Shown one piece after another: positions 22,028-32,668 of a DNA stretch of 64,000 bases. A program made the position numbers and the translations under genes. Source of the DNA: Shewanella metallivivens (lineage in GTDB: Bacteria > Pseudomonadota > Gammaproteobacteria > Enterobacterales > Shewanellaceae); the NCBI RefSeq assembly GCF_028750675.1, contig NZ_JAQQPZ010000013.1:1-64000 (forward strand), written 5' to 3'. The notes beneath the pieces are model-generated. The model was not told the DNA's origin and did no database searches. It saw only the letters and a program-made list of their open reading frames with translations. Positions within the stretch are counted from its first letter, which is position 1, and every line of letters starts with the position of its first letter.

Positions 22028-22692
22028 GCTGCAGCAGCTTCTTTGGTTGGTTGACGATCGATTTTTTGCTTGGTTTTGTCGTTCAACATTGAAATCACGG
22101 CTTCAATACCTTGTTGACGGATCAAGTTAGAAATCTCAGACTGTTTCGAAGCTAATAAGCTCACGCCTTCAGCAACCAGATCGAATGCTTTCCAAGTATT
22201 GTCTTTTAAACGACGAGCTTTAAATTGAATTTTGATTGGTGGCCGGCCTTTTTCAATAATTTGCACGTTAATTTCAACAATTTTTTCATCACTAAAATCA
22301 CTAGCAGGATCAAACTCAACAGACTGATCTGTGTATTCTGTTAACGCTTGAGCATATGTTGCCACTAAGTAGCCTTCAAATGCTTCTACAAAACGATCAC
22401 GTTGATCGGGTGTAGTGTCACGTAAATACTGCCCCATCACTTTGTATGCTGCATATTTATAATCAACGTATGGCATTAATTCTTCGTTTACTATCACTTT
22501 TAAATGACTTAAATCGTTATCGATTAACGCTCTATCTTGCTTAAAACGATCAAATGTCTTGTTTGCGACTTGTTTGATCATTTCATATGGGTCATTAAGG
22601 TTAATCTCGTCATTAGCCGCCATCACGCCAGAGCTAAGTGCCGCACTAGCAATCAAACATACAGCTATTACACGATTAAAAAGTGCCTTCAT
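22024..22692 (-). CDS. mlaC: Periplasmic phospholipid-binding protein MlaC
   Basis: Soluble lipid shuttle between the outer-membrane MlaA-porin complex and the inner-membrane MlaFEDB complex. The 222-residue product has a signal peptide (MKALFNRVIAVCLIASAALSS, ending VMAAN) and the Tol-Tol-Ttg2-type fold, with NEELMPYVDYKYAAYKVMG, DRFVEAFEGYL and IKIQFKARRLKDNTWKAFDLV. The start was set at the ATG at 22692, which has AGGAG nine bases upstream. The frame 17 codons longer lacks a site. It is 10 bp after mlaD. Confidence 0.94.
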   Translation of the reverse strand: MKALFNRVIAVCLIASAALSSGVMAANDEINLNDPYEMIKQVANKTFDRFKQDRALIDNDLSHLKVIVNEELMPYVDYKYAAYKVMGQYLRDTTPDQRDRFVEAFEGYLVATYAQALTEYTDQSVEFDPASDFSDEKIVEINVQIIEKGRPPIKIQFKARRLKDNTWKAFDLVAEGVSLLASKQSEISNLIRQQGIEAVISMLNDKTKQKIDRQPTKEAAAA

Positions 22693-22702
22693 TATAGAGC
22701 TC

Positions 22703-23194
22703 CTAATTGTCTTTAGACGACATACTGTATAAAAGTTGACCAATTAAATCTTCAAGAATCAATGCACCACGGGTGTCGTGAACTTTGTCGCCATCGGTAA
22801 GCATAGCAATATCATCGTCCATAAAGCCTGGAGTTAGGCCAATAAATTGCTCACCTAATAAACCTGAAGTCAAAATAGCTAAACTGCTGGTTTCTGGAAA
22901 TTCATCATAGCGCTTGTCCATCGTTAACGTCACCACAGGGATAAGTTTACGAGTATCAAGGGTAATGTCTGTCACACGGCCAACAACCACCCCACCCACT
23001 TTTACCGGTGAACGTACCTTTAACCCACCGATATTATTAAATTCGGCAACCAATGTGTAAGTTTGATCATTAGACTTTACTTCCACATTGGCAACATTAA
23101 ATACCAATGCACAAAAGGCCAATAAACCTGACAATAAAAACACGCCTACTAGTAACTCAATTTTCCGTGTCAACATACTCTTAAACCACTTCAA
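22703..23194 (-). CDS. mlaD: MCE-domain phospholipid transporter subunit MlaD
   Basis: Inner-membrane-anchored periplasmic MCE protein forming the hexameric ring through which lipids pass. The 163-residue product has one transmembrane helix (IELLVGVFLLSGLLAFCALVF, about residues 12-32). One MCE domain follows, with LVAEFNNIGGLKVRSPVKVGGVVVGRV and LLGEQFIGLTPG. Length matches the family. It lies between mlaE (23 bp upstream) and mlaC (10 bp downstream). Confidence 0.95.
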   Translation of the reverse strand: MKWFKSMLTRKIELLVGVFLLSGLLAFCALVFNVANVEVKSNDQTYTLVAEFNNIGGLKVRSPVKVGGVVVGRVTDITLDTRKLIPVVTLTMDKRYDEFPETSSLAILTSGLLGEQFIGLTPGFMDDDIAMLTDGDKVHDTRGALILEDLIGQLLYSMSSKDN

Positions 23195-23217
23195 TTAAAC
23201 TAAACAATGAAAAAATC

Positions 23218-24003
23218 TTAATTTCCGAACATGATTGCCGTAAGCAAAAAGTCCAGCGCTAAAACAGCTAAACTGGCCTGCACAACCGTTGAAGTTGTCG
23301 CTCGGCTAATACCCTCAGGGTTAGGTTGTACTTCGTATCCTCTATACAAGGCTATCCAAGTGACCACCACACCAAAAATAACACTCTTAATCAAGCTGTT
23401 AACAATATCCTGTTCCCACTCAACTGATGCTTGAAGAATAGACCAAAATGCACCGCTATCAATGCCTTTCCATTCAACACCTACCAGATGACCGCCCATA
23501 ATGCCCACTAAACTGAACATCAAAGCCAGCAGAGGCATACTGATCACCCCAGCCCAAAAACGAGGGGCAATGATTTGTCGTAATGGGTCAATGGCCATCA
23601 TCTCTAAACTGGATAACTGTTCAGTCGATTTCATTAACCCAATTTCTGCCGTTAGTGCAGAGCCTGCTCGGCCAGCAAACAGCAATGCGGCGACCACAGG
23701 CCCCAGTTCACGTAACAAGCTAAGCGCCACCATGGGTCCCAAACTTTCTTCCGTACCAAAGCCAACAAGAATATTGTAGCCCTGCAACGCTAACACCATA
23801 CCGATAAACAATCCCGATACCAGGATAATCACCATAGAGCGCACACCCAGCACATATATTTGCTTGGTTAGTAGTGGTAAACCTTTTCTCACATTGGGTA
23901 CGCGAACCACAGCGCCCCACAACATTAAACCTGCTCGGCCTAATCCCGAGATCATTTTTAACGCATATTTGCCCATGTCGGCAATATTATCAATTATGCC
24001 CAC
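23218..24003 (-). CDS. mlaE: Phospholipid ABC transporter permease MlaE
   Basis: Permease subunit of the MlaFEDB complex. The 261-residue product has five to six hydrophobic segments. Family motifs include [60 protein letters not shown] and the C-terminal [11 protein letters not shown]. The start was set at the GTG at 24003, which has GAGGAG eight bases upstream. The frame 18 codons longer has no site. The first 14 bases overlap the end of mlaF, so the two are probably coupled. Confidence 0.95.
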   Translation of the reverse strand: MGIIDNIADMGKYALKMISGLGRAGLMLWGAVVRVPNVRKGLPLLTKQIYVLGVRSMVIILVSGLFIGMVLALQGYNILVGFGTEESLGPMVALSLLRELGPVVAALLFAGRAGSALTAEIGLMKSTEQLSSLEMMAIDPLRQIIAPRFWAGVISMPLLALMFSLVGIMGGHLVGVEWKGIDSGAFWSILQASVEWEQDIVNSLIKSVIFGVVVTWIALYRGYEVQPNPEGISRATTSTVVQASLAVLALDFLLTAIMFGN

Positions 24004-24832
24004 GCAATAACTCCTCTTGATAATCCTCGGCAGGATAATGAAATGGTACAGGACCATCTGGCGCGCCTTGGATAAACTGAATTAATTGCGGGTTATCAGA
24101 CAAGCGCAATTGCTCTGGCGTTCCATGTGCAATCACTTTCTTTTCTGCAATCACATACACATAATCTGCAATACCCAGCACTTCATCTACGTCGTGAGAC
24201 ACCACAACTGAAGTCAGTTTAAGCGTATCTGATAATTCACGAATTAATTTTACGAGCATCCCCATTGAAATAGGATCCTGACCCGCAAAAGGTTCATCGT
24301 ACAAAATCATTTCAGGTTCAAGCGCAATCGCTCGGGCAAGTGCAGCACGGCGCTGCATCCCACCAGAAAGTTCGTTAGGCATCAAATAAGCTGCCCCGCG
24401 AAGCCCCACCGCTTGTAATTTCATTAGCACAATTGAACGAATAATCTCTTCAGGTAGTCCTGAATGCTCTCGTAATGCAAACGCGACATTATCGAATACA
24501 TTTAAATCGGTAAACATGGCGCCACTTTGAAAAAGCATGCTCATGCGTTTACGTAACTCAAATAACTCTTCACGCTTTAATTGATGTACATCATGACCAT
24601 CAAATAAAATTTGGCCACTATTGGGGGTAAGTTGCCCACCAATCAATTTCAATAAAGTCGTTTTACCTATACCGCTAGGGCCCATAATAGCGGTCACTTT
24701 ACCTTTAGGTATCGTTAACGAAATATCTTTATAAATCACTCGAGAACCATGACTAAAAGCCAAATGTTTAATCTCGACCAAAGGGGAGTTATTTGATTTA
24801 CTCATATCAGGCATCGGAGTTGAGGAGATCAC
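23990..24832 (-). CDS. mlaF: Phospholipid ABC transporter ATPase MlaF
   Basis: Cytoplasmic ATPase driving lipid movement by the Mla complex. The 280-residue product contains Walker [15 protein letters not shown], the Q-loop [14 protein letters not shown], signature [15 protein letters not shown], Walker [13 protein letters not shown] and the switch SHDVDE. The start is taken as the GTG at 24832, because AAGGAAGG lies just upstream. ATG codons 6 and 9 codons later are alternatives. First gene of the leftward operon, divergent from the calcium/sodium antiporter gene. Confidence 0.95.
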   Translation of the reverse strand: MISSTPMPDMSKSNNSPLVEIKHLAFSHGSRVIYKDISLTIPKGKVTAIMGPSGIGKTTLLKLIGGQLTPNSGQILFDGHDVHQLKREELFELRKRMSMLFQSGAMFTDLNVFDNVAFALREHSGLPEEIIRSIVLMKLQAVGLRGAAYLMPNELSGGMQRRAALARAIALEPEMILYDEPFAGQDPISMGMLVKLIRELSDTLKLTSVVVSHDVDEVLGIADYVYVIAEKKVIAHGTPEQLRLSDNPQLIQFIQGAPDGPVPFHYPAEDYQEELLRGHN

Positions 24833-25002
24833 AACCTTCCTTAAAAAAAGATGAAGCGCAAATTGTACTGTAATTGTCCGTTAAGCGACAACTATATCCA
24901 TATAACCAAAGCTCATTGTTAATACAATTAGCGCACAATGCTTTCAATTTAGTGAAAATCCAGCGAAAATGCCCGCTAATTATTTACCACCATGGGAATC
25001 AC

Positions 25003-25965
25003 ATGCTAGTTAATATCCTAATGCTAATTGTAGGTCTTGCTGTTTTAGTGTGGAGTGCGGATAGATTTGTATACGGCGCGGCAGCATTTGCACGAAATTT
25101 AGGCTTACCGCCAATGCTCATTGGACTCACCATTGTAGCCATGGGCAGTTCAGCCCCGGAAATGTTTGTTGCCGCTAGCGCCTCAATGGATGGCATGCGC
25201 GACACCGCAGTTGGCAACGTTTTAGGTTCAAACATTGCTAACATTACCTTAATTTTAGGATTAACCGCATTACTCGGTGCGATTAGCGTAGGGTCAAAAA
25301 CCTTAAAGCGTGAAATTCCCCTCATGTTGGCTGCAACGGTATTCGCTGGCTACACATTACATGACGGCCTGCTAACCCGTGCCGAAGGCATTATGTTAAG
25401 CATCTTATTCTTTGGCTTAATGGGCTTTTTCATTTGGCAAGCCACGAGCAATAAAGCGGCTGATACCCTAGATGCAGACCTTGAGTCTGAGATCCCTAAA
25501 AACGTCCCAACCTTTCGTGCTATCATTTGGCTGCTAGTTGGTATTATATTACTTCCTCTATCAGCGGGTTGGATGGTTGACGGCGCAGTAGGGATTGCAA
25601 AATTTTATGGATTATCTGATTTAGTCATTGGACTGACTATTATTGCGGTTGGTACAAGCTTACCCGAGTTGGCAGCTTGCATTGCTGGAGTATTAAAAAA
25701 AGAAGATGATTTAGCGATTGGGAATATCGTTGGTTCAAACTTATTTAATATTTTAGCGGTACTCGCTATACCGGCATTGATTGCCCCAGGTGTAATCGAT
25801 GCACAAGCCAGCGGTAGAGATTTCTACATGGTATTAGGAACAAGTGCTGCACTGGCTGTTTTAGTGTTATCTAGTGGTGCTAAAAAACAACTGACTCGTT
25901 GGCATGGCGCCCTGTTATTAATCACCTTTATTGCGTACCAAATTATTGTATTTCAATCTCATTAG
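25003..25965 (+). CDS. Calcium/sodium antiporter family protein (YrbG-like)
   Basis: Inner-membrane cation/Ca2+ exchanger of the CaCA family with about ten helices in 320 residues. The two inverted alpha-repeats that form the ion site are visible. Repeat 1 is GSSAPEMFVAASASMDG followed by AVGNVLGSNIANI; repeat 2 is GTSLPELAACIAGVL followed by AIGNIVGSNLFNI. The start was set at the ATG at 25003, which directly opens the first helix. The track-length frame adds 43 polar residues without homology. It heads the rightward kds-lpt-rpoN cluster, as yrbG does in E. coli. Confidence 0.9.
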   Translation: MLVNILMLIVGLAVLVWSADRFVYGAAAFARNLGLPPMLIGLTIVAMGSSAPEMFVAASASMDGMRDTAVGNVLGSNIANITLILGLTALLGAISVGSKTLKREIPLMLAATVFAGYTLHDGLLTRAEGIMLSILFFGLMGFFIWQATSNKAADTLDADLESEIPKNVPTFRAIIWLLVGIILLPLSAGWMVDGAVGIAKFYGLSDLVIGLTIIAVGTSLPELAACIAGVLKKEDDLAIGNIVGSNLFNILAVLAIPALIAPGVIDAQASGRDFYMVLGTSAALAVLVLSSGAKKQLTRWHGALLLITFIAYQIIVFQSH

Positions 25966-26009
25966 GTTGGAGCAAAAAGGTAAAGTCTTAAGCTAAAAGA
26001 GAGACACTC

Positions 26010-26987
26010 ATGGTAGATCAAACTCAATTTCGCCAATGGGGCCGCAAAGTTATAGATATCGAAAAAGCGGCATTAGATCATTTATATCAATACGTTGACT
26101 CCGTTGAATTTGGCCAAGCCTGCGAGTTAATCATGCAGTGTAAAGGCAAAGTCATTGTCATGGGTATGGGAAAGTCAGGCCACATTGGCAATAAAATCTC
26201 TGCAACCTTTGCAAGTACCGGCACGCCAGCTTTTTTTGTACACCCAGGAGAAGCCAGTCACGGCGACTTAGGCGCTTTAGACAAAAATGATATCGTACTT
26301 GCGATTTCAAACTCAGGCGAATCAAGTGAAATTTTAACCTTATTACCTGTGATTCAGCGCATGGGGGTACCGGTGATTTCAGTTACCGGTAAGCCAGAAT
26401 CAAACATGGCTCGACTCGCTAAAATTCATCTTTGTATCCAAGTACAAGAAGAAGCCTGCCCGCTCGGTTTAGCTCCAACATCAAGCACAACGGCCACCCT
26501 TGCAATGGGTGATGCATTAGCTATCGCATTACTGCAAGCAAAAGGCTTTACTCGTGATGATTTTGCCTTATCTCACCCTGGCGGATCTTTAGGTCGTAAA
26601 CTGTTGTTAAAAGTAGAAGATATCATGCACCAGGGTGACAATTTACCGAGTGTAAGTGATGACATTTGCATCACAGAAGCCCTCTACGAAATATCGAAGA
26701 AAGGCCTAGGCATGACCGCCGTTGTCGACAAAGCCAATACTCTAGTGGGCATTTTTACTGACGGTGATTTACGCCGTATTATTGATGCAGAAGTGAACTT
26801 ACGCACCACATCAATAGCCCAAGTAATGACACAAAATTGTGTCACCAGCCCAAGCGGTATTTTGGCAGCAAAAGCATTACAAATCATGGAAGAGAAAAAC
26901 ATTAACGGTCTGATTGTCGTTAACCAACATCATCAACCGATCGGCGCATTAAATATGCTCGATATGGTTAAAGCAGGAGTCATTTAA
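26010..26987 (+). CDS. kdsD: D-arabinose 5-phosphate isomerase
   Basis: Converts ribulose 5-phosphate to arabinose 5-phosphate, the first step toward Kdo of LPS. The 325-residue product has an N-terminal SIS domain (VIVMGMGKSGHIGNKISATFASTGTP, HPGEASHGDLGAL, ISNSGESSEIL, residues about 40-180). A pair of CBS domains follows (about 205-325, with MTAVVDKANTLVGIFTDGDLRRII). kdsC starts 3 bp after its stop, so the two are co-transcribed. Confidence 0.96.
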   Translation: MVDQTQFRQWGRKVIDIEKAALDHLYQYVDSVEFGQACELIMQCKGKVIVMGMGKSGHIGNKISATFASTGTPAFFVHPGEASHGDLGALDKNDIVLAISNSGESSEILTLLPVIQRMGVPVISVTGKPESNMARLAKIHLCIQVQEEACPLGLAPTSSTTATLAMGDALAIALLQAKGFTRDDFALSHPGGSLGRKLLLKVEDIMHQGDNLPSVSDDICITEALYEISKKGLGMTAVVDKANTLVGIFTDGDLRRIIDAEVNLRTTSIAQVMTQNCVTSPSGILAAKALQIMEEKNINGLIVVNQHHQPIGALNMLDMVKAGVI

Positions 26988-26989
26988 CC

Positions 26990-27547
26990 ATGTCAGATAC
27001 ACATCAAGGCTTTTACGGCCCGGTCAGCGACAACATTTGGCAACGGGCTAAAAAAATTAAACTGCTCATTTGCGATGTTGACGGCGTCTTTTCTGACGGC
27101 CGTATTTACTTAAGCAATGCTGGCGAAGAACTAAAAGCATTTCACACTCGTGATGGCTATGGTGTACGTTCAGTATTAACCAGTGGTATACATGTTGCCG
27201 TGATTACAGGCCGTAAATCAAAAATTGTTGAAACCCGCATGACGGCACTTGGGGTTAAACATATTTATCAAGGTATCGACAATAAATTTGAACCATTTGA
27301 GCAGTTACTTTCGCTCTATAATGTGACTGCTGACGAAGTGGCCTACATTGGAGATGACATGGTCGATTTACCTGTAATGAAAGTAGTGGGTTTAGCTGTG
27401 TGTGTTGCAGATGGTCATCCGTTTGTAAAGCAACATTGCCATATGACTACCAGTATCAATGGCGGTCATGGTGCGCTTCGTGAACTCACAGACTTATTAT
27501 TATTAAGCCAAGATAAGTTTACCCGTGCCCACGGTATGAGTATATGA
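26990..27547 (+). CDS. kdsC: 3-deoxy-D-manno-octulosonate 8-phosphate phosphatase
   Basis: HAD-family phosphatase that releases Kdo from Kdo-8-phosphate. The 185-residue product has HAD motif I (LLICDVDGVFSDGRIYL), motif II (VAVITGRKSK) and motif IV (VAYIGDDMVDLPVM), with no cap domain, as expected for the tetrameric C0 type. Its stop overlaps the lptC start by four bases (ATGA). Flanked by kdsD and lptC, the conserved LPS-synthesis order. Confidence 0.96.
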   Translation: MSDTHQGFYGPVSDNIWQRAKKIKLLICDVDGVFSDGRIYLSNAGEELKAFHTRDGYGVRSVLTSGIHVAVITGRKSKIVETRMTALGVKHIYQGIDNKFEPFEQLLSLYNVTADEVAYIGDDMVDLPVMKVVGLAVCVADGHPFVKQHCHMTTSINGGHGALRELTDLLLLSQDKFTRAHGMSI

Positions 27548-28104
27548 ACAGAGTTACCATAGGGATTACAGCTTTTTTTGGACTTGCCTTTGTGTTGTAT
27601 TGGCAAGCCCAAGTGAAGCGTAGCGAAATGGATGCGATTAAAATCGTCGGGGTCGAACGACCTGACTTTATTGCAGACAACCTACGTACAATTGAATTTA
27701 ACAAAGAAGGGTTAATTGCCAGTAAAGTCACCGCAAAACACATGGAACATTATGCTTCGAGTGATATCACTCACTTTACTGAGCCTGTATATTTAATTTA
27801 TCCGGAAAACGGCAAAGCTCAGTGGCAACTAAGTGCCGACAGAGGTCAATTAAATAAACAGACCAATAAAGTCATCTTAGAAAATAATGTTATTATTGAT
27901 GCCATTGATATTGAAGAGCCTTTACAGTCGCTCAGCACACAAACGGTCACATTAGATCTGTCCACCATGATAGGCAGCTCAGAAGAGATGGTGTATATCG
28001 AAGGCAAAGGGTTTATGATTCAAGGTTTAGGCTTGCATGCTGACTTGAATGCCCAAAAATTATCGCTACTAAGTAAAGTAGAAGGAACATATGAGCCACA
28101 ATAA
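27544..28104 (+). CDS. lptC: LPS export protein LptC
   Basis: Bitopic inner-membrane protein linking LptBFG to periplasmic LptA in the LPS bridge. The 186-residue product has one N-terminal helix (VTIGITAFFGLAFVLYWQAQ, residues about 4-23), then a periplasmic beta-jellyroll with MEHYASSDITHFTEPVYLIY and QWQLSADRGQLNKQTNKVIL. Overlaps kdsC by 4 bases and lptA by 14. Confidence 0.94.
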   Translation: MNRVTIGITAFFGLAFVLYWQAQVKRSEMDAIKIVGVERPDFIADNLRTIEFNKEGLIASKVTAKHMEHYASSDITHFTEPVYLIYPENGKAQWQLSADRGQLNKQTNKVILENNVIIDAIDIEEPLQSLSTQTVTLDLSTMIGSSEEMVYIEGKGFMIQGLGLHADLNAQKLSLLSKVEGTYEPQ

Positions 28105-28672
28105 TCGTTACTCTCGCGCCCAAGCCGCGCTATTATTTAGCGGCTTAGTTTGCATGCTGAGCATCCCTGCAATGGCAAAGCAAGGTGATCTTAAACAAGA
28201 ATTAAAAATATCCTCTGTAAGCCAGTCTGCTGACATCAAAAACAATCAAATTATTTTTAATGGTCCTGTGACTATTGTGCAAGGCACTATTAATATTAAT
28301 GCCGACGAACTACGCGCCTTCACGCCAGAAAACACCACCTCAAAAAGACTCATCGCAACAGGAAAACCAGCCACTTTCTCTCAAGAATTAGACGATGGCA
28401 ATATCGGTACTGCAAGTGCTAATGAAATCACTTACGATCTCGCCACGACAACATTAACCTTGTCAGGAAATGCTAAGCTTAATCAAGCAGGTAGCCAAGT
28501 GACGGGAAATCGTATTAAGTACAACATTACCGCTCAAGAATTAGTGGCCGAAAGCACAGGTACAGGTCAAGACAGGGTCATTACCATTATCCAGCCTGAT
28601 AATTTCCAAAACGAGTCAGCACCAAAACAAAAGCTGCCTGAGATCCCAGTCAACAAGCAGATCAAACCATGA
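28091..28672 (+). CDS. lptA: LPS transport periplasmic protein LptA
   Basis: Periplasmic component that multimerises into the bridge carrying LPS to the outer membrane. The 193-residue product has a signal peptide (about residues 1-30, ending IPAMAKQ), then the OstA-type domain with [34 protein letters not shown] and [20 protein letters not shown]. The tail after residue 165 is proline- and lysine-rich. It overlaps lptC by 14 bases and lptB by 4, so the lpt genes are tightly coupled. Confidence 0.94.
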   Translation: MSHNNRYSRAQAALLFSGLVCMLSIPAMAKQGDLKQELKISSVSQSADIKNNQIIFNGPVTIVQGTININADELRAFTPENTTSKRLIATGKPATFSQELDDGNIGTASANEITYDLATTTLTLSGNAKLNQAGSQVTGNRIKYNITAQELVAESTGTGQDRVITIIQPDNFQNESAPKQKLPEIPVNKQIKP

Positions 28673-29400
28673 CACAAATTACGTTAACGGCTGAAAACCT
28701 AGCCAAAAGCTACAAAGCTCGTCAAGTTGTTAAAGATGTAAGCTTAACGGTTAAAACCGGGCAAATTGTGGGTTTACTTGGCCCTAACGGCGCCGGTAAA
28801 ACCACCACGTTTTATATGGTTGTTGGCCTAGTAAAAAGTGACAAAGGCCGTATTTTAATTGATAAAGACGACCTCACATCTGATCCTATGCACCTTAGGG
28901 CTCGCAAAGGCATTGGCTACTTACCTCAAGAAGCCAGTATTTTCCGCAAGCTGACAGTGCATGACAATATCATGGCGGTATTACAAACCCGCAAAGAGCT
29001 GAACACAGACCAACGGATTGAACAACTTGAGCACTTGCTTGAAGAGTTTCATATTACTCACATTCGCGATAGCCAAGGCATGTCTTTGTCGGGGGGTGAA
29101 CGTCGTCGAGTTGAAATTGCACGCGCGTTGGCGGCAAACCCAAAATTTATTTTACTCGACGAACCTTTTGCAGGTGTTGACCCCATTTCGGTCATCGACA
29201 TCAAAAAGATTATTCAACAACTGAAAAGTCGTGGTTTAGGTGTATTAATTACTGACCATAACGTACGCGAAACACTCGACGTATGTGAACGCGCTTATAT
29301 TGTAAGCCAAGGTAATTTAATTGCCGAAGGTACACCAGACGAGATCTTGAGCAATCAACAAGTTCGGGCAGTGTACTTAGGTGAACAATTCAAGCTATAG
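28669..29400 (+). CDS. lptB: LPS export ABC transporter ATPase LptB
   Basis: ATPase that powers LPS extraction together with LptF and LptG (not in the window). The 243-residue product shows Walker [17 protein letters not shown]-loop [14 protein letters not shown], signature [16 protein letters not shown], Walker [13 protein letters not shown] and switch [11 protein letters not shown]. Length and order match E. coli LptB. It ends the kds-lpt translational chain; rpoN follows after 143 bp, a gap that may hold its own promoter. Confidence 0.97.
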   Translation: MTQITLTAENLAKSYKARQVVKDVSLTVKTGQIVGLLGPNGAGKTTTFYMVVGLVKSDKGRILIDKDDLTSDPMHLRARKGIGYLPQEASIFRKLTVHDNIMAVLQTRKELNTDQRIEQLEHLLEEFHITHIRDSQGMSLSGGERRRVEIARALAANPKFILLDEPFAGVDPISVIDIKKIIQQLKSRGLGVLITDHNVRETLDVCERAYIVSQGNLIAEGTPDEILSNQQVRAVYLGEQFKL

Positions 29401-29543
29401 TTAGGTTATAAGCCTTTTAGCCTATCTAATTCATCTCATTGAACGATACCTAAACAGCGTTAAACATCATTGACTTACGTGGCAATCTATTACAGTTTTC
29501 AAGATTGTCATCTTTATGAAAATCATCTGGGGATAAGCGGTAA

Positions 29544-31028
29544 ATGAAAGCGTCACTCCAACTTAAAATGGGTCAGCATCTCACTATGACCCCACAATTG
29601 CAGCAAGCCATCCGCTTATTGCAATTATCTTCATTGGAGCTACAGCAAGAAATCCAACAAGCATTGGACTCAAACCCATTACTTGAAATAGAAGATGAGT
29701 TTTCTCAAGCCAAAGATCCTGTAAAAGAAAATCACGATCAATCAGACACCGATTTCAGCGAAAATAGCACCATAAGTGTTGAAAAAGATACCTCCTCTGT
29801 CGACACAACAGAGTCAATGACCAAAGAAACCATGGACGACTTACCCATGGATACTACCTGGGATGAGGTTTATACCGCATCACCGATGTCAGGCTCAGGC
29901 AGCGCGAGCATGCGCGATGATGACATGCCTTTTCAAGGCGAAACCACTGAAGGATTATATGAGCACTTAGAATGGCAAAAGAACCTTACGCCATTTTCTG
30001 ACACCGATTTAGCGATTGCGACAGCCATTATCGACGCCATTGATGAGCGAGGTTACTTAACGCAAAGCACTGAAGAAATCTTGGAAGCGATGGGTGATGA
30101 AAACGTTGAGTTAGACGAAGTTGAAGCCGTACTAAAGCGTATTCAGCACTTTGATCCTGTTGGCGTTGCCGCACGTAACTTAAGCGAGTGCCTATTAATC
30201 CAATTAGCGCAATACGCCAATGATACGCCTCATATTGAAAACGCACGTATTTTGATCAAAGACTATTTAGATTTGATTGCTGGCCGTGACTTTAGATTAT
30301 TAATGCGTAAAACCCGTCTTAAAGAAGATGAGCTACGCGATGCGATAGGCTTGATCCAGTCACTCAATCCGCGCCCAGGATTGTTAATCACCGCAACAGA
30401 CGACGAATACGTTATTCCTGATGTGACCGTGCTGAAAAAAAATGGCCGCTGGGTGGTTGAATTGAATCCAGACAATATGCCAAAAATTGGGGTTAATCAA
30501 CAATACGCAGCCATGGCGCGTAGCAGCAAAAACCCGTCGGATACCCAATTTATTCGTGGTCATTTACAAGAAGCAAAATGGTTTATAAAAAGCCTTGAAA
30601 GTCGTAACGACACCCTATTAAAAGTAGCTAATTGCATTGTGCAATTTCAACAAGGCTTTTTTGAATACGGTGAAGAAGCCATGAAGCCCATGGTATTGAA
30701 TGACATTGCTGAAGCCGTCGAAATGCACGAATCGACCATTTCACGGGTAACAACACAAAAATACATGCACACCCCACGAGGGTTATTTGAACTAAAATAC
30801 TTTTTCTCCAGCCATGTCAGTACTGATGATGGCGGAGAATGCTCATCAACAGCAATCCGTGCTTTTATTAAAAAGCTGGTCGCTGCTGAAAACCAGAAAA
30901 AGCCACTGAGCGACAGTAAAATGGCTCAACTTTTGGCAGAACAAGGGATCAATGTTGCTCGTCGTACGATTGCAAAATACCGTGAGGCAATGATGATACC
31001 GCCCTCGAACCAACGTAAGAGTTTATAA
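29544..31028 (+). CDS. rpoN: RNA polymerase sigma-54 factor
   Basis: Alternative sigma factor needing enhancer-binding ATPases, for nitrogen, flagellar and other genes. The 494-residue product has Region I ([20 protein letters not shown], residues 6-50) that contacts activators and an acidic Region II (about 55-130, Asp/Glu/Ser-rich). The core-binding and -12 HTH region follows ([19 protein letters not shown]), with the RpoN box [10 protein letters not shown] near the C-terminus. It is followed by hpf, ptsN, rapZ and npr, the conserved rpoN operon. Confidence 0.97.
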   Translation: MKASLQLKMGQHLTMTPQLQQAIRLLQLSSLELQQEIQQALDSNPLLEIEDEFSQAKDPVKENHDQSDTDFSENSTISVEKDTSSVDTTESMTKETMDDLPMDTTWDEVYTASPMSGSGSASMRDDDMPFQGETTEGLYEHLEWQKNLTPFSDTDLAIATAIIDAIDERGYLTQSTEEILEAMGDENVELDEVEAVLKRIQHFDPVGVAARNLSECLLIQLAQYANDTPHIENARILIKDYLDLIAGRDFRLLMRKTRLKEDELRDAIGLIQSLNPRPGLLITATDDEYVIPDVTVLKKNGRWVVELNPDNMPKIGVNQQYAAMARSSKNPSDTQFIRGHLQEAKWFIKSLESRNDTLLKVANCIVQFQQGFFEYGEEAMKPMVLNDIAEAVEMHESTISRVTTQKYMHTPRGLFELKYFFSSHVSTDDGGECSSTAIRAFIKKLVAAENQKKPLSDSKMAQLLAEQGINVARRTIAKYREAMMIPPSNQRKSL

Positions 31029-31053
31029 TTTACTCAACAATGGAGGAAATGTA

Positions 31054-31341
31054 ATGCACATCAATCTATCTGGGCACCATGTTGAAATTACAGAATCTTT
31101 GCGTGAATACGTTCACGAGAAATTTTCTAAGCTTGAACGACACTTCGATCAGATCAATAATGTTCACGTTGTACTCAATGTTGAAAAATTACAGCAAAAA
31201 GCAGAAGCCAAAATTAGCCTCAATGGCAGAGAAATTTTCGCCATGTCTGAAAACACAGACATGTATGCAGCAATAGACGCCCTGATAGATAAACTAGACC
31301 GTCAGGTAATTAAACACAAAGAGAAGTATACAAAACACTAA
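31054..31341 (+). CDS. hpf: Ribosome hibernation promoting factor, short form
   Basis: Binds the small subunit in stationary phase and promotes 100S dimers with RMF. The 95-residue product has the family pattern MHINLSGHHVEITESLREYV, then KLERHFDQINNVHVVLNVEK, and DMYAAIDALIDKLDRQVIKHKEK. There is no C-terminal dimerisation domain, so it is the short enterobacterial type. 25 bp after rpoN and 2 bp before ptsN. Confidence 0.94.
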   Translation: MHINLSGHHVEITESLREYVHEKFSKLERHFDQINNVHVVLNVEKLQQKAEAKISLNGREIFAMSENTDMYAAIDALIDKLDRQVIKHKEKYTKH

Positions 31342-31343
31342 CG

Positions 31344-31787
31344 ATGGAACTTTGTACCATCCTGCAGCCGGAATGCACTACCTGTGCCACACCGGGCAGT
31401 AAGAAAAAGGTACTGGAACTCATCAGCGACTTAGTTGCTGCCCAGTACCCAACCCTATCTTCACAAGAGGTATTTGAAAGCCTGCTTGCACGAGAGAAAA
31501 TGGGGAGCACAGGTATAGGAAATGGTATTGCGATACCTCATGGCCGATTGACCACAATCGATCACCCTATTGCTATTTTTGTAAAATGCGAAGAAGCCAT
31601 TCCTTTTGACGCTATAGATAAACAACCCGTCGATATCTTATTTGCGTTGTTAGTGCCTGCCGATCAATGCCAACAACATCTGAGCACCCTGTCATCTATG
31701 GCGCAAAAGCTCAGTGATAAACAAGTGCTAAAGCAATTACGTAAAATTCACGATTCTACAGAACTCTATCAGGTAATTACGCAATGA
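31344..31787 (+). CDS. ptsN: Nitrogen-regulatory PTS EIIA component
   Basis: Terminal phosphate acceptor of the nitrogen PTS, a regulator of potassium uptake and other processes rather than a sugar transporter. The 147-residue product has the phosphorylatable histidine at residue 66 in GIAIPHGRL, with [18 protein letters not shown] before it and [16 protein letters not shown] after. It overlaps rapZ by four bases. The partner NPr is encoded two genes on; the EI-Ntr gene ptsP is not in this window. Confidence 0.95.
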   Translation: MELCTILQPECTTCATPGSKKKVLELISDLVAAQYPTLSSQEVFESLLAREKMGSTGIGNGIAIPHGRLTTIDHPIAIFVKCEEAIPFDAIDKQPVDILFALLVPADQCQQHLSTLSSMAQKLSDKQVLKQLRKIHDSTELYQVITQ

Positions 31788-32647
31788 AGCTTGTCATCGT
31801 ATCAGGACGCTCAGGGTCAGGTAAATCAGTCGCCCTTAGAGTGCTAGAAGATTTAGGCTACTATTGTGTAGACAACCTTCCCCTAGCACTTATCGGTACG
31901 TTGCTAGCGCAATTAAAAGGCAGTAATGACCTGGTTGCCATTAGTGTTGATGTGCGCAATATTGCCGAGCAAGGAAAAGTGCTACAAGAGCAACTCCAAA
32001 TCCTTGAGCCTGACACCGAAATAACCAGTTTCTTTTTAAATTCTAGCGACAAAGTTCTGCTTAAACGCTACAGCGAAACCCGCCGACTACACCCGTTATC
32101 TAAAAATCACATCTCACTGCAAGAAGCAATAAAACTAGAAGGCCGCTTATTAGAACCTATCGCCAAAATTGTCGACCATTATATCGACACATCAGCCTTG
32201 AATATTTACGAACTCAGTGACCAAGTTAGGCAAATATTACTCGGCAGTGTCGATAAAGAACTTGTGATTAATTTTGAATCGTTTGGGTTTAAGCACGGTA
32301 TGCCTACCGAAGCCGACTTTATGTTTGATGTGAGGTTTTTACCAAACCCACACTGGGAAGTTGAATTAAGGCCTTACACCGGGCTAGACGAACCCGTACA
32401 AGCGTTTTTAGGTCGTCAACCTTTGGTGAACAAGTTTATTTGGCAGATAGAGAATTTATTCGAAACTTGGATGCCACATCTTGAACGCAATAACCGCAGT
32501 TACTTGACTATTGCAATAGGATGTACTGGCGGGCAACATCGTTCGGTGTACATTACCGACCAACTCGCAAAGCGCTTTAGACAAGGCAGCAAACACACTG
32601 TAAATGCTCGGCATAGAGAGCTTAACATCAAAGAAAGCAACCAATGA
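31784..32647 (+). CDS. rapZ: RNase adapter protein RapZ
   Basis: RNA-binding adapter which in E. coli directs GlmZ sRNA to RNase E and senses glucosamine-6-phosphate. The 287-residue product has Walker [21 protein letters not shown] at the N-terminus and [11 protein letters not shown]. Its C-terminal RNA-binding half contains [29 protein letters not shown] and [15 protein letters not shown]. Four bases overlap ptsN; npr follows. Confidence 0.96.
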   Translation: MKLVIVSGRSGSGKSVALRVLEDLGYYCVDNLPLALIGTLLAQLKGSNDLVAISVDVRNIAEQGKVLQEQLQILEPDTEITSFFLNSSDKVLLKRYSETRRLHPLSKNHISLQEAIKLEGRLLEPIAKIVDHYIDTSALNIYELSDQVRQILLGSVDKELVINFESFGFKHGMPTEADFMFDVRFLPNPHWEVELRPYTGLDEPVQAFLGRQPLVNKFIWQIENLFETWMPHLERNNRSYLTIAIGCTGGQHRSVYITDQLAKRFRQGSKHTVNARHRELNIKESNQ

Positions 32648-32668
32648 TCAGTGTGTGGAGCGTTAATT